Assembly: GCF_965222285.1 (NCBI RefSeq)
Contig: NZ_OZ244942.1
Coordinates: forward strand, 3,410,001 to 3,474,000
DNA: 64,000 nt
Source of the DNA: Tepidicaulis sp002389665
Lineage (GTDB): Bacteria > Pseudomonadota > Alphaproteobacteria > Parvibaculales > Parvibaculaceae
Direction: 5' to 3'
Positions 49,077 to 58,259 of the stretch are shown here, one piece after another. Made by a program: the position numbers and the translations under genes. The notes beneath the pieces were generated by a model. It had not been told where the DNA came from, ran no database searches, and was given only the letters and a program-made list of their open reading frames with translations. Within the stretch, counting starts at the first letter, position 1, and every line of letters starts with the position of its first letter.

Positions 49077-49652
49077 ATGCCCAAACTGGCGTTTCGTGCC
49101 TCCTCGTTCGTTTCCATCGCCGGGGCCGTTTTCCTGAGCCTGTTCATCGCCGCCTGTGCCGGCGCGGACAAGGACGAAAGCTACCCCACCTCGTCGAGCG
49201 ACAAGGGCTACGGGCCCAATAATCCCCGCCCTTCACAGGAGCGGGAGAGCATTTTCGGTGAAGACGGCCTGTCGCTATTCGGCGGCGGGGGCGGCGCAGC
49301 CTCCGGCGGCGGCGCGGGCATCGGGGTCAATTCCTTCCTCTGGCGCGCCTCGCTCGACACGCTGGCCTTCGTGCCGCTCGCTTCGGCCGACCCCTTTGGC
49401 GGCGTCATCATCACGGACTGGTATTCCGATCCCAAAGCCCCTGACGAGCGCTTCAAAATGACGGTCTATATTCTCGACCGCCGCTTGCGCGCCGACGGGC
49501 TGAAAGTCTCCGTCTTCAAACAGGCCCGCGACAGCGAGCGCGGCTGGGTAGACGCTTCCGTCGATCCCAATACCCATGTCCAGCTGGAGAACGCTATCCT
49601 GATCCGCGCCCGCCAATTGCGGATCAGCACGCTGGAAGCAGACGAAGGCTAA
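49077..49652 (+). CDS. DUF3576 lipoprotein
   Basis: 191 residues. A signal peptide with lipobox-like FIAAC (Cys27) suggests a lipoprotein. A low-complexity Gly/Ser linker (about 65-85) precedes the conserved domain, which contains NSFLWRASLDTLAFVPLASADPFGGVIITDWY, summarised as FLWRASLDTL and ASADPFGG. This is the DUF3576 family, found in alphaproteobacteria next to leuS; its function is unknown, though an outer-membrane or lipid-transport role is guessed from the company of lptE. The start ATG has AGAAGAG upstream. leuS follows after 152 bases on the same strand. Confidence 0.88.
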   Translation: MPKLAFRASSFVSIAGAVFLSLFIAACAGADKDESYPTSSSDKGYGPNNPRPSQERESIFGEDGLSLFGGGGGAASGGGAGIGVNSFLWRASLDTLAFVPLASADPFGGVIITDWYSDPKAPDERFKMTVYILDRRLRADGLKVSVFKQARDSERGWVDASVDPNTHVQLENAILIRARQLRISTLEADEG

Positions 49653-49804
49653 GCGGAACTTATGACGGCCCTCTTGCCGTATAGCCAAATACGGGGCAAA
49701 ACGAAGCGCGGCGCAGGAGCCGCGCTTCTTGTTTGAGGAGCCCGCCCCGCGCGGCAAGATGACCGCCTTTCCGTTTGCCCAAGTTTCGAGAGCACGACCC
49801 GACC

Positions 49805-52429
49805 ATGGCCAGCCCGGATACGACCGACACCGCCCGCTATAACGCCAAGACCGCCGAGCCCAAATGGCAAGAGACCTGGGACCGGCAAGGCTGTTTCCGC
49901 ACGCGCGAGGAAAGCGAAGCACCGGGCAAGGACAAATATTACGTCCTGGAGATGTTTCCCTATCCTTCCGGCCGCATCCATATGGGCCATGTGCGCAACT
50001 ATGCGATGGGCGACGTCATCGCCCGTTTCAAACGCGCGCGCGGCTTCAACGTCCTCCACCCGATGGGCTGGGACGCCTTCGGCATGCCGGCGGAAAACGC
50101 GGCGATGGAGAACAAAGTCCATCCCGCCGACTGGACCTATAAGAACATCGCCGCCATGCGCGGCCAGCTCCAGGCCATGGGCCTTGCCATCGACTGGGAG
50201 CGGGAATTTGCAACCTGCGATCCTTCTTATTACCGCCACGAACAGGCAATGTTTCTTGACATGGTCGAGGCCGGTCTCATCACCCGCAAGAAGAGCTATG
50301 TGAACTGGGATCCGGTGGACATGACCGTGCTTGCCAATGAGCAGGTGATCGACGGCAAGGGCTGGCGCTCGGGCGCGCCCGTCGAACGGCGCGAGCTCAC
50401 CCAGTGGTTTTTCAAAATCACCGATAAGGCCGACGATCTCTTGAAAGGGCTCGAGGGGCTGGAGCGCTGGCCGGACAAAGTCCGCATCATGCAGACCAAC
50501 TGGATCGGCCGCTCCGAAGGCGCGCGCGTTTTCTTCCCCGTGGAAGGTCTGTCTAAAGACTATTCCCTTGAAGTCTTCACCACCCGGCCCGACACGCTGT
50601 TCGGCGCGTCCTTCTGCGCGCTCTCGCCCGGCCATCCGCTGACCCGCGAGCTTGCGGAAAAAGACGCCAAGCTTGCCGCCTTCGTGCGCGAATGCGAACA
50701 GCTCGGCACCAGCGAGGAAGCGATCGAAACCGCCGAGAAGAAAGGCTATGACACGGGCCTGCGCGCCCGCCATCCTTTCATCGAAGGCCATTCCGTTCCC
50801 GTCTTCATCGCGAATTTCGTGCTGATGGATTACGGCACCGGCGCCATTTTCGGCTGCCCCGCCCATGACCAGCGCGACATGGATTTCGCCCGCAAATATG
50901 CCCTGCCCGTTTTGCCCGTCGTGGCACCGAAAAAACTGCAAGGCGCGGAGCTTGAAACATTCCTGAGCGAACTTGGCGAGGCAAACGAAGCCTTCGACGG
51001 AGACGGCGTTGCCGTCAATTCCGATTTCCTCAATGGGCTGGAAGTGACCGAGGCCAAACGGGCCGCCATCGAAAAGCTCGAAGCCTTGAAACTCGGCGAG
51101 GGCACGGTCAATTACCGCTTGCGCGACTGGGGCATCTCGCGCCAGCGCTATTGGGGCTGCCCGATCCCGATCATCCATTGCCCCTCTTGCGGCACCGTGC
51201 CGGTGCCCCGCGCCGACCTGCCGGTGGAACTGCCCAAGGATGTGAGCTTCGAAAAACCGGGCAATCCGCTCGATCATCATGCGACCTGGAAACATGTCGC
51301 CTGCCCGAAATGCGGCGGCAAGGCCGAGCGCGAGACCGACACGTTCGACACGTTTGTAGATTCTTCCTGGTATTTCGCCCGCTTCTGTTCGCCGAAAGCC
51401 GAAACACCGACCGATGTCGCCGCCGCCAATTACTGGCTGCCGGTCGATCAATATATCGGCGGGGTCGAGCACGCGGTGCTGCATCTTCTTTATGCGCGCT
51501 TCTTCACCCGCGCCATGAAAGAGACCGGCCATGTGGGGCTCGATGAGCCCTTCACCGGCCTTTTCACCCAAGGCATGGTGACGCATGAAACCTATAAGGG
51601 CCCGGACGGGCGCTGGGTGGCGCCGGACGAGCTTTTCTGGAAAGACGGCAAACCCTTCCTCGATGAAGCGGCCGGCACACCGGTAAAGGTCGGCGCCATC
51701 GAAAAGATGTCGAAATCGAAGCGTAACACGATCGATCCCACCGCCATCATCGATCAATATGGCGCGGACACCGCACGCTGGTTCATGCTGTCCGACAGCC
51801 CGCCCGAGCGCGACGTGCAATGGACGGAAGAAGGCGTGGAAGGCGCCTGGCGCTTCACTCAGCGCTTCTGGCGCATCGTCACCGGTGATCCGGCAAGCCT
51901 GGCCGCGCCCGGCACGCCCATGCCGGCCCTCGATGAGGCGGCGGAAGCCCTGCACCGCACGGCGCATCAGATCCTTGCCGCAATTACCGCCCATATCGAG
52001 GCGCTGCAATTCAACAAGGCCGTCGCCCGGATTTACGAGCTTGCCAATGCTATTTCCGCCTTCAAACCGCAGGATGAAGCAGCCGGCAAATGGGTGAAAC
52101 GGGAGGCCGTGGACATGCTGGTGCAGATGGCCGCGCCCATGATGCCGCATCTGGCCGAAGAAAGCTGGCAGGCGCTCGGCCATGAAACGATCCTCGCCGA
52201 AACGCCCTGGCCCATTGCAGATGAGAGCCTTTTGGTGGAAGACTCCGTTACCCTGCCCGTGCAGGTAAACGGGAAGCGGCGCGATGAGGTGACCGTGCCC
52301 CGCGATGCCGATAAAGCCGCCGTGGAGCAAGCTGCTCTCGGCCTTGAAAAGGTGCGCAATGCCCTGGACGGTAAAACACCGAAAAAGGTCATCGTCGTGC
52401 CGGGACGGATTGTGAATGTCGTGGTTTAA
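49805..52429 (+). CDS. leuS: Leucyl-tRNA synthetase
   Basis: 874 residues, the normal bacterial length. The class I signature HMGH is at residues 59-62 in PSGRIHMGHVRNY, and KMSKSK is at 634-639. Between them lies the CP1 editing domain (about 225-420) with the Thr-rich discriminator region FTTRPDTLFGASF and the zinc-type insertion residues CPSCG at about 459-463 and CPKCGG near 500. It charges tRNA-Leu. The frame is open to 49775; ATG 49805 leads into the conserved N-terminus. The 3' end overlaps lptE by 14 bases, so translation is coupled and lipopolysaccharide-assembly and translation genes share a transcript. Confidence 0.97.
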   Translation: MASPDTTDTARYNAKTAEPKWQETWDRQGCFRTREESEAPGKDKYYVLEMFPYPSGRIHMGHVRNYAMGDVIARFKRARGFNVLHPMGWDAFGMPAENAAMENKVHPADWTYKNIAAMRGQLQAMGLAIDWEREFATCDPSYYRHEQAMFLDMVEAGLITRKKSYVNWDPVDMTVLANEQVIDGKGWRSGAPVERRELTQWFFKITDKADDLLKGLEGLERWPDKVRIMQTNWIGRSEGARVFFPVEGLSKDYSLEVFTTRPDTLFGASFCALSPGHPLTRELAEKDAKLAAFVRECEQLGTSEEAIETAEKKGYDTGLRARHPFIEGHSVPVFIANFVLMDYGTGAIFGCPAHDQRDMDFARKYALPVLPVVAPKKLQGAELETFLSELGEANEAFDGDGVAVNSDFLNGLEVTEAKRAAIEKLEALKLGEGTVNYRLRDWGISRQRYWGCPIPIIHCPSCGTVPVPRADLPVELPKDVSFEKPGNPLDHHATWKHVACPKCGGKAERETDTFDTFVDSSWYFARFCSPKAETPTDVAAANYWLPVDQYIGGVEHAVLHLLYARFFTRAMKETGHVGLDEPFTGLFTQGMVTHETYKGPDGRWVAPDELFWKDGKPFLDEAAGTPVKVGAIEKMSKSKRNTIDPTAIIDQYGADTARWFMLSDSPPERDVQWTEEGVEGAWRFTQRFWRIVTGDPASLAAPGTPMPALDEAAEALHRTAHQILAAITAHIEALQFNKAVARIYELANAISAFKPQDEAAGKWVKREAVDMLVQMAAPMMPHLAEESWQALGHETILAETPWPIADESLLVEDSVTLPVQVNGKRRDEVTVPRDADKAAVEQAALGLEKVRNALDGKTPKKVIVVPGRIVNVVV

Positions 52430-52937
52430 AGAGCGCCGGGCCGTTCTGGCTCTTCTCGTGGTAGCTGGCTTTGCCCTTGGCGGTTGCGGCTTTCATCCGC
52501 TTTATGCGGACCGCACCGGCGGTGCGCCCGTCAAAGCCAAGCTGCAAAACGTCTCGGTCAGCGCCCCCGGCACGTCTTATGGCCGCAATCTGAAATTCAC
52601 GCTCGAAGACCTGATGGGCGCGGCGGGCAATCAGGGCACCCGCTATCAGCTCTCGCTGACCCCGACCATTTATGAAACCGACATCGCCGTGCAGCAGGAC
52701 ACCGAAGTGACCCGCAGCAACATCCGCATGACGACCCCCTTCTCCCTTTACGATCAAGAACTGGGCGAAGTCGTCTTTAAAGGCACGGCGCTCAGCGTTG
52801 CCTCTTATAACCGCGTCGATTCCGAATTTGCCAATGTCATCGCCACGCGCGATGCCGAAGAGCGCGTCTCGAACGATACCGCCCGCGACATCTATACCAG
52901 GCTCAGCATCTTCTTCGAGCGTCAGGGCCGGAGCTGA
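52416..52937 (+). CDS. lptE: LPS-assembly lipoprotein LptE
   Basis: 173 residues. A short signal peptide ends in the lipobox ALGGC (Cys24). The mature protein has the LptE pattern: GFHPLYADRTGG just after the lipobox, then long beta-strands. LptE plugs the LptD barrel in the outer membrane and helps insert lipopolysaccharide. LptE is poorly conserved, so the call rests on the lipobox, the GFHPLY segment and its position between leuS and holA, which is the standard alphaproteobacterial arrangement. Its start lies inside the end of leuS. Confidence 0.9.
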   Translation: MSWFKERRAVLALLVVAGFALGGCGFHPLYADRTGGAPVKAKLQNVSVSAPGTSYGRNLKFTLEDLMGAAGNQGTRYQLSLTPTIYETDIAVQQDTEVTRSNIRMTTPFSLYDQELGEVVFKGTALSVASYNRVDSEFANVIATRDAEERVSNDTARDIYTRLSIFFERQGRS

Positions 52938-52967
52938 CACGGAAAGCTGCAGAAGGACCCGCGCCCC

Positions 52968-54002
52968 GTGAAGCTGAAGCCGAGGGAAATCGACGCCTTT
53001 ATCCGCAAGCCCGATCCGGCGGTGCAGGCGATCCTCGTTTTCGGGCCGGATCAGGGGCTGGTGCAGGAACGTTGCCGCCAGCTTGCCAAGACCGTCCTTG
53101 ACGATCTGACCGATCCCTTCCGCCTGACCGATATAAGCGATGCGGATCTGCGCCAGGACCCGGCGCGTCTGGCCGATGAAGCCGCCGCCATTTCCATGAT
53201 GGGCGGGCGGCGCGTCGTGCGCGTGCGCGGCGCGGCGGACGGGCTTTCGAAAACCTTCAAAAGCTTTCTGGAAAATCCGGCAGGCGATGCGCTGATCATC
53301 GTTTCGGCAGGCGAGCTCACGCCGCGCTCCTCTTTACGCAAAACCTTCGAGGACGCAAAAAACGGCGCTGCCATCGCCTGTTATGCCGATGACGCTCAGG
53401 CACTTGAAGGCGTGATCCGCACACGGCTGAAAGAAGCAGGGCTTAGCATCGATGCCGCCGCAACCAACTATCTGCAGGCCCATCTCGGCGGCGACCGGGG
53501 CGTGACATTGCAGGAACTCGACAAGCTCATACTCTATATGGGCTCAGCCGAGCAAAGCGAAGTGACGCTGGAAGACGTGCAGGCCTGCGTCGGCGATACG
53601 GCGGCGATGAGTGTCGATGAAGTGGTGGACGCCTCGCTTGGCGGCGATCTGCCCTCGCTCGACCGCGCGCTCATCAAAGCGCGCGAGGCCGACACAAGCC
53701 CCGTCATGCTGCTCAACGCCGTCACCCGCCATGCCGAGCAGCTCCATCTTTTGACGGGACAGGCCGAAGCCGGTGCGCCGCGCGACGGGCTTTTGCGCAC
53801 CATCCGCCCGCCCCTTCACTTCCGAAGAGAAGCCGCCGTCAAACGCCAGCTTTCCTTATGGACACGGGCGCGGCTCGACCGGGCGCTGATGCTGCTCGAA
53901 GAAGCCGACCGGCAATGCAAAACAACGGGCATGCCCGATTGGGCAGTGTGTGCCCAGGTACTCTTCCGCATTGGCCAGGGCGCACGGGCCGGCAGACGCT
54001 GA
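52968..54002 (+). CDS. holA: DNA polymerase III delta subunit
   Basis: 344 residues. HolA is the clamp-loader wrench that opens the beta clamp. Features include the N-terminal clamp-contacting region VFGPDQGLVQERCRQLA, the AAA+-like body without a functional Walker A, and the C-terminal collar domain (about 220-340) with LLRTIRPPLHFRREAAVKRQ shortened here to RPPLHFRREAAV. The start is a GTG at 52968, 30 bases after lptE. It closes the leuS-lptE-holA run, which converges with leuA; a perfect bidirectional terminator lies between them. Confidence 0.94.
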   Translation: MKLKPREIDAFIRKPDPAVQAILVFGPDQGLVQERCRQLAKTVLDDLTDPFRLTDISDADLRQDPARLADEAAAISMMGGRRVVRVRGAADGLSKTFKSFLENPAGDALIIVSAGELTPRSSLRKTFEDAKNGAAIACYADDAQALEGVIRTRLKEAGLSIDAAATNYLQAHLGGDRGVTLQELDKLILYMGSAEQSEVTLEDVQACVGDTAAMSVDEVVDASLGGDLPSLDRALIKAREADTSPVMLLNAVTRHAEQLHLLTGQAEAGAPRDGLLRTIRPPLHFRREAAVKRQLSLWTRARLDRALMLLEEADRQCKTTGMPDWAVCAQVLFRIGQGARAGRR

Positions 54003-54024
54003 CGAGGTAAATGCGCGCAAAGAA

Positions 54025-54053
54025 AAAGGCCGGGCGCAGTGCCCGGCCTTTTG
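54025..54053. terminator. Bidirectional terminator between holA and leuA
   Basis: A perfect 12-bp stem (AAAAGGCCGGGC 54025-54036 / GCCCGGCCTTTT 54042-54053) with a five-base loop. T-runs are present on both strands, so it serves both convergent transcripts. Confidence 0.93.
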
Positions 54054-54077
54054 GTTCTTTAGAAAGCCGAAGGATCG

Positions 54078-55802
54078 TCAGATATCGGAGGCCTGATTGG
54101 CTGCGCTGATCAGCGCTTTCAAGGACGCCTGCACGATATTGGGATGAATACCGACACCCCAGATCGTCGAGCCGTCCGGTCCTTCCACTTCCACATAGGC
54201 AACAGCGGCTGCATCCGCGCCCGTGCCCACCGCATGTTCGGTGTAGTTCTTCAGGCGCATATCGACATTGCAGTCGCTGCGCAGCGCATTGACGAAGGCA
54301 TCGATCGGCCCGTTGCCCTTACCGTGAATTTCGCGCAGCTTGCCCTTGTCCTTGATCTCCGCCGTGAGCAGACGCCGCTCGCTGGCATGCGGGTCCGGCG
54401 TCGTGCGGTAAGTCACGAACTCAAAGGGCTCGGCGCGGGTGAGATATTTCTTCTCGAAGAAATCCCAGATGAGTTCGGAGGAAACTTCCTTGCCGGTTTC
54501 ATCCGTGTACTTCTGAATGACTTTCGAAAAACTCGCCTGCAAAGCCTTGGGCAGATCGAGATTGAAATCGCGCTGAATGAGATAGGAAATCCCGCCCTTG
54601 CCCGACTGGCTGTTGACGCGCACGATCGCCTCGTAGCTGCGTCCCAGATCCTGCGGGTCGATGGGCAAATAGGGCACTTCCCAGATCTCACTATTAGCTT
54701 TTTCCTTCGCCGCCATCCCCTTCTTGATCGCATCCTGGTGCGAACCGGAAAAGGCGGTGAAAACAAGATCGCCCACATAAGGATGGCGCGGATGGATCGG
54801 CAATTGATTGCACTCGATCGCCACATCGCGCAGTTCGTTGATATCGCCGATCTCCAATTGCGGATCGATACCCTGCGTGAACATGTTGAGCGCGATATTG
54901 ATCACATCGACATTGCCGGTGCGCTCGCCATTGCCGAACAGCGTGCCTTCGATCCGGTCCGCCCCGGCCAGAATGCCAAGCTCGGCGGCGGCCACGCCCG
55001 TGCCCCGGTCATTATGCGGATGCAGTGACAAGATCACGCTGTCCCGGCGCGGCAAATTACGGTGCATCCATTCGATCTGATCCGCATAGATATTCGGGCT
55101 CGCCATTTCCACCGTCGCCGGCAGGTTGAGGATCACCTTTCGGTCCGGCGTCGGCTCCCAGACATCCATGACAGCGGCGCAGACATCGCGGGCAAAGTCG
55201 AGCTCGGTGCCGGTGAAACTTTCCGGCGAATATTCGAACATCACTTCCGTTTCGGGCATCGCATCGCGCAGCTTCTTGCAAAGTTCGGCGCCTTTCACCG
55301 CGATCTCGGTAATGCCCTCCCGGTCCATGCCGAAGACCACCCGGCGCTGCAGCGTCGAGGTGGAATTATAAAGATGGACGATAGCCCGCGGCGCGCCTTT
55401 GATCGCTTCGAAAGTCCGCTCGATCAATTCGGGCCGGGCCTGGGTGAGCACCTGGATGGAAACATCGGCGGGCACTTTTCCCTGCTCGATAATCTCGCGC
55501 ACGAAATTGAAATCCGTGTCGGAGGCCGCCGGAAACCCGACCTCGATTTCCTTGAAGCCCATCTTCACCAGCGCATCGAACATCTTGTGCTTGCGCCGGC
55601 TGTCCATCGGCTCGATCAAAGCCTGATTGCCATCCCGCAAATCCACCGAACACCAGATCGGCGCTTTCGTGATCGTGCGACCAGGCCATTGCCGGTCGGG
55701 CAGATCGATAGGCTCGAAGGCCCGGTATTTCTGGATCGGCATCGCGCTTTTATGTTGTCGCAAAGCCGTATCGCGCGGCGGCAAATTCTTTTCTTGTGTC
55801 AT
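54078..55802 (-). CDS. leuA: 2-isopropylmalate synthase (long LeuA2-type)
   Basis: 574 residues. The catalytic HMGL-like barrel begins CSVDLRDGNQAL, with the metal-binding Asp, and contains EIEVGFPAASDTDF and SLHPHNDRGTG with the metal histidines. The C-terminal LeuA regulatory (allosteric) domain spans about 430-574 with feedback-site patterns around GKGNGPIDAFVNAL. LeuA condenses 2-oxoisovalerate with acetyl-CoA in leucine synthesis; leucine feedback is expected. The first ATG is used; a Met 20 codons later is less likely. The leader carries a candidate attenuator, described separately. The gene stands alone and faces holA. Confidence 0.96.
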   Translation of the reverse strand: MTQEKNLPPRDTALRQHKSAMPIQKYRAFEPIDLPDRQWPGRTITKAPIWCSVDLRDGNQALIEPMDSRRKHKMFDALVKMGFKEIEVGFPAASDTDFNFVREIIEQGKVPADVSIQVLTQARPELIERTFEAIKGAPRAIVHLYNSTSTLQRRVVFGMDREGITEIAVKGAELCKKLRDAMPETEVMFEYSPESFTGTELDFARDVCAAVMDVWEPTPDRKVILNLPATVEMASPNIYADQIEWMHRNLPRRDSVILSLHPHNDRGTGVAAAELGILAGADRIEGTLFGNGERTGNVDVINIALNMFTQGIDPQLEIGDINELRDVAIECNQLPIHPRHPYVGDLVFTAFSGSHQDAIKKGMAAKEKANSEIWEVPYLPIDPQDLGRSYEAIVRVNSQSGKGGISYLIQRDFNLDLPKALQASFSKVIQKYTDETGKEVSSELIWDFFEKKYLTRAEPFEFVTYRTTPDPHASERRLLTAEIKDKGKLREIHGKGNGPIDAFVNALRSDCNVDMRLKNYTEHAVGTGADAAAVAYVEVEGPDGSTIWGVGIHPNIVQASLKALISAANQASDI

Positions 55803-55829
55803 GTCATCAATTCCAAATGTCGGAAAGTC

Positions 55830-56009
55830 TTATACCGGCGCTCCTATGGAAGGAGCAATGACGGACCGCACCGAGCCGCCGGCTGTCCACTTGATCCGGC
55901 GGCCCGCGATAAGTCGCAGAAGGCCGCGTAGAAGAGAGGACAAGACGCCATGCCGCATATCCGCGCGCGCGGAGGGGCGAAAACGAACCGAATGAATGTG
56001 AGAAGACAT
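55830..56009 (-). CDS. Candidate leucine-rich leader ORF of leuA
   Basis: A 59-codon frame on the minus strand starts with ATG at 56009, with GAGG six bases before it, and ends 27 bases before leuA. Its start MSSHIHSVRF recalls the enteric leuL start (MSHIVRF). Codons 23-34 hold six leucines, GVLSSLLRGLLRLIAG, using TTG, CTT, CTA, CTT, CTG and CTT, mostly codons that neighbours avoid. The following bases hold GCGGCC/GGCCGC and GCCGCCGG/CCGGCGGC stems that overlap and cannot form together. Such an order is expected of a ribosome-mediated attenuator. It could still be a chance frame; the missing U-run is a weakness. Confidence 0.5.
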   Translation of the reverse strand: MSSHIHSVRFRPSARADMRHGVLSSLLRGLLRLIAGRRIKWTAGGSVRSVIAPSIGAPV

Positions 56010-56163
56010 TAACAGCCTCAAGCAATGAAACGACAAAACGACCCTGGGCCCGGCACGCCTTATGCGGCCGGGTTGATAAGTCGTAGCGCTAGGTTCATTG
56101 CGATCACTGTCATCATGTCCAAAACTTAAGGGCTCGGGACCTGCCGCGCAAGTCCCTCCAAGC

Positions 56164-57096
56164 TCAGCGCACGAGCCCGCCCCCGGAACCACCGCCATGG
56201 GCGAGACGGCGGCAAATCTCATCGAGCTGCTCGAGCGTCTTGTAATGCACTTTTACCTCGCCGCCGCTTTCCCCTTTATGAACGACATCGACATTAAGGC
56301 CGAGCGCATCGGAAATGTTCTTTTCCAGCGCCCGCGTATCGGCGTCTTTCTCCTTGGGCGCGCTGCCGGCCCCCGTCCCGCGCCCGCCGCCGGATTTGGC
56401 CGTGTCGTCTTTCCGGGTCAGCGCTTCGGCTTCGCGCACGGACAGGCCTTGCTCGACGATTTGCTTTGCCAGCGCCTCAGCATCCGGCCGGCCGACCAGC
56501 GCGCGGGCATGGCCGCCCGTCAGCTCGCCATTCGTAATATAAGCGCGCACTTTTTCCGGCAGCGACAGAAGCCGCAGCAGGTTTGCAACATGCGACCGGC
56601 TTTTACCGATCATCTTGGAAAGCTGGTCCTGAGTGTACTGGAACTGATCGATCAGGCGCTGGTAGCCCGCCGCTTCTTCAACGGCATTGAGATCGGCGCG
56701 CTGCACGTTTTCGATAATGGCGATTTCGAGCGATTCATGATCGGTCAGCTCGCGGACGATCACCGGCACCTGATGGAGCTGCGCAGCCTGCGAGGCGCGC
56801 CAGCGCCGTTCCCCGGCCACGATCTCGAAGGCGTTTTCCTCACCTTCCAGCGGGCGCACCACGATGGGCTGCAAAATCCCCTTCTCACGGATCGAATTCG
56901 TCAGATCGGCTAGGTCTTCCTCACGGAACGTGTGACGCGGCTGAAAGGGGTTGGGCCGCAAATATTCGATCGGTACCTGGCGGATACCGCGCGCTTCGGC
57001 CGCTTCCGTATCCCCAAGATCGATTGCCGTATCTTCCCCGATCAGGGCCGCAAGACCCCGTCCCAACCGGCTTTTGCTCTGCGCTTCGTCGGCCAC
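56164..57096 (-). CDS. parB: Chromosome-partitioning protein ParB
   Basis: 310 residues. The start SKSRLGRGLAALIG is typical. The ParB N-terminal CTPase domain contains GILQPIVVRPLE and the arginine patch AGERRWRASQ (GERRWRA); the helix-turn-helix includes YTQDQLSKMIGKSRSHVANLLRLL shortened as TQDQLSKMIGKSRSHVANL. The C-terminal dimerisation domain follows. ParB loads on parS, spreads and recruits SMC and ParA for origin segregation. Three parS sites lie upstream at 58.8-60.9 kb. The gene is separated from parA by an unusually long gap and may have its own promoter. Confidence 0.97.
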   Translation of the reverse strand: MADEAQSKSRLGRGLAALIGEDTAIDLGDTEAAEARGIRQVPIEYLRPNPFQPRHTFREEDLADLTNSIREKGILQPIVVRPLEGEENAFEIVAGERRWRASQAAQLHQVPVIVRELTDHESLEIAIIENVQRADLNAVEEAAGYQRLIDQFQYTQDQLSKMIGKSRSHVANLLRLLSLPEKVRAYITNGELTGGHARALVGRPDAEALAKQIVEQGLSVREAEALTRKDDTAKSGGGRGTGAGSAPKEKDADTRALEKNISDALGLNVDVVHKGESGGEVKVHYKTLEQLDEICRRLAHGGGSGGGLVR

Positions 57097-57353
57097 CGCC
57101 TACCTCCACCATTTGCCTGTATCCCGTGATACCGGCCAGGCCATTCGGCCCAAATCTCATTTGAGAGCCCCAAAGCACTACTTTTGGTAGTACCTGCCAA
57201 GCCCTTTAAGCGCCCGGGTTTTTCATCTCAATGCCGCGCCAGTGCTACCAAGTAGGACAAAGCCAAATCTTTTCAGCAGCTTATCCCGGCTTCTTAAGAG
57301 TCTTAAGAGACTCGTTTAAGTTGCATATCCCCCGTCCGCCTTCACCTATCCGC
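57097..57353. promoter_or_regulatory. parA-parB intergenic region with tandem palindromes
   Basis: This 257-base gap has no gene. TCTTAAGAG is repeated head to tail at 57292-57300 and 57301-57309, and each copy is nearly palindromic. TTGGTAGTAC (57184-57193) and GTGCTACCAA (57242-57251) form a 9-of-10 inverted repeat. The elements probably belong to a separate parB promoter and its control; the factor is unknown. Confidence 0.45.
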
Positions 57354-58259
57354 TCACGCCGCCGGACGATTGCGCAATTTCTGCTCGCGCTGAATGATCT
57401 CGGAGGCAAGGCGCATATAGGCCTGGCTGCCGGAGCAGCGGAAATCGTAAACCAGCGCCGGCTTGCCATAAGACGGTGCCTCGGAAATCCGTACGTTGCG
57501 CGGGATGACCGTCTTATAGACCTTGTCGCCGAGATAGGCGCGCACGTCTTCGGCCACCTGGCCGGAGAGATTATTGCGCTTATCGAACATGGTCAGCACG
57601 ATGCCCTGAATTTCCAGCTTCGGATTGAGGCTGGAGCGCACCCGCTCCACCGTGCGCAACAGCTGGCTGAGACCTTCGAGCGCGAAGAACTCACATTGCA
57701 AGGGCACGAGAATAGCATCCGCTGCCGTCATCGCATTGATGGTCAAAAGATTGAGTGAGGGCGGGCAATCGATCAGCACATAAGAATAAGGCTGCGACTG
57801 AATGGGGTTTGCATCGCGCTCCGGCGCGCGGCCTGCCGGCGGCATCCGGTTCAGCGCATCGCGCAGCCGGTGCGAACGGCGCGCGACGGAGGCAAGCTCG
57901 AGCTCCGCGCCAAGCAGATCCATCGTGGAGGGCGCTACATCGAGCCCCGGCACTTGCGTTGAGACGATCGCATCCTCGATCACCGCCGAGCCGGTCAGCA
58001 CATCATAGGTGGAAACTTTACGCGCCTGCCGATCGATGCCGAGGCCGGTGCTGGCATTGCCTTGCGGATCGAGATCGACGATCAGCACCCGCTCGCCCAC
58101 CGCAGCCAGCGCAGTTCCCAGATTGATGGCGGTCGTGGTTTTGCCGACCCCGCCTTTCTGATTGGCGAGAACCAGCACGCGGGGTTTTTTCACGCCCTGA
58201 TCCGGCATTTGCTTGCCGGTGCTGGCAGGCGCTTCCGTGTTCTGATCAAGTGTTTCCAC
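57354..58259 (-). CDS. parA: Chromosome-partitioning ATPase ParA
   Basis: 301 residues from a GTG at 58259. The deviant Walker A motif KGGVGKTT is at residues 35-42 in LANQKGGVGKTTTAINL, followed by Walker A' VDLDPQGNAST and the later DCPPSLNLLTINAM. ParA binds DNA non-specifically and drives ParB-parS movement. AGGGG lies seven bases before the GTG, which overlaps the rsmG stop by about 14 bases; an ATG 17 codons later (58208) also gives a good ParA. The rsmG-parA overlap is normal in alphaproteobacteria. A 257-base gap separates it from parB. Confidence 0.95.
   Translation of the reverse strand: METLDQNTEAPASTGKQMPDQGVKKPRVLVLANQKGGVGKTTTAINLGTALAAVGERVLIVDLDPQGNASTGLGIDRQARKVSTYDVLTGSAVIEDAIVSTQVPGLDVAPSTMDLLGAELELASVARRSHRLRDALNRMPPAGRAPERDANPIQSQPYSYVLIDCPPSLNLLTINAMTAADAILVPLQCEFFALEGLSQLLRTVERVRSSLNPKLEIQGIVLTMFDKRNNLSGQVAEDVRAYLGDKVYKTVIPRNVRISEAPSYGKPALVYDFRCSGSQAYMRLASEIIQREQKLRNRPAA

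Noticed and set aside
49649..52330. Open frame of 893 codons on the minus strand
   Set aside because: It is antisense to leuS, which has full synthetase motifs. Long antisense frames are expected in GC-rich DNA.
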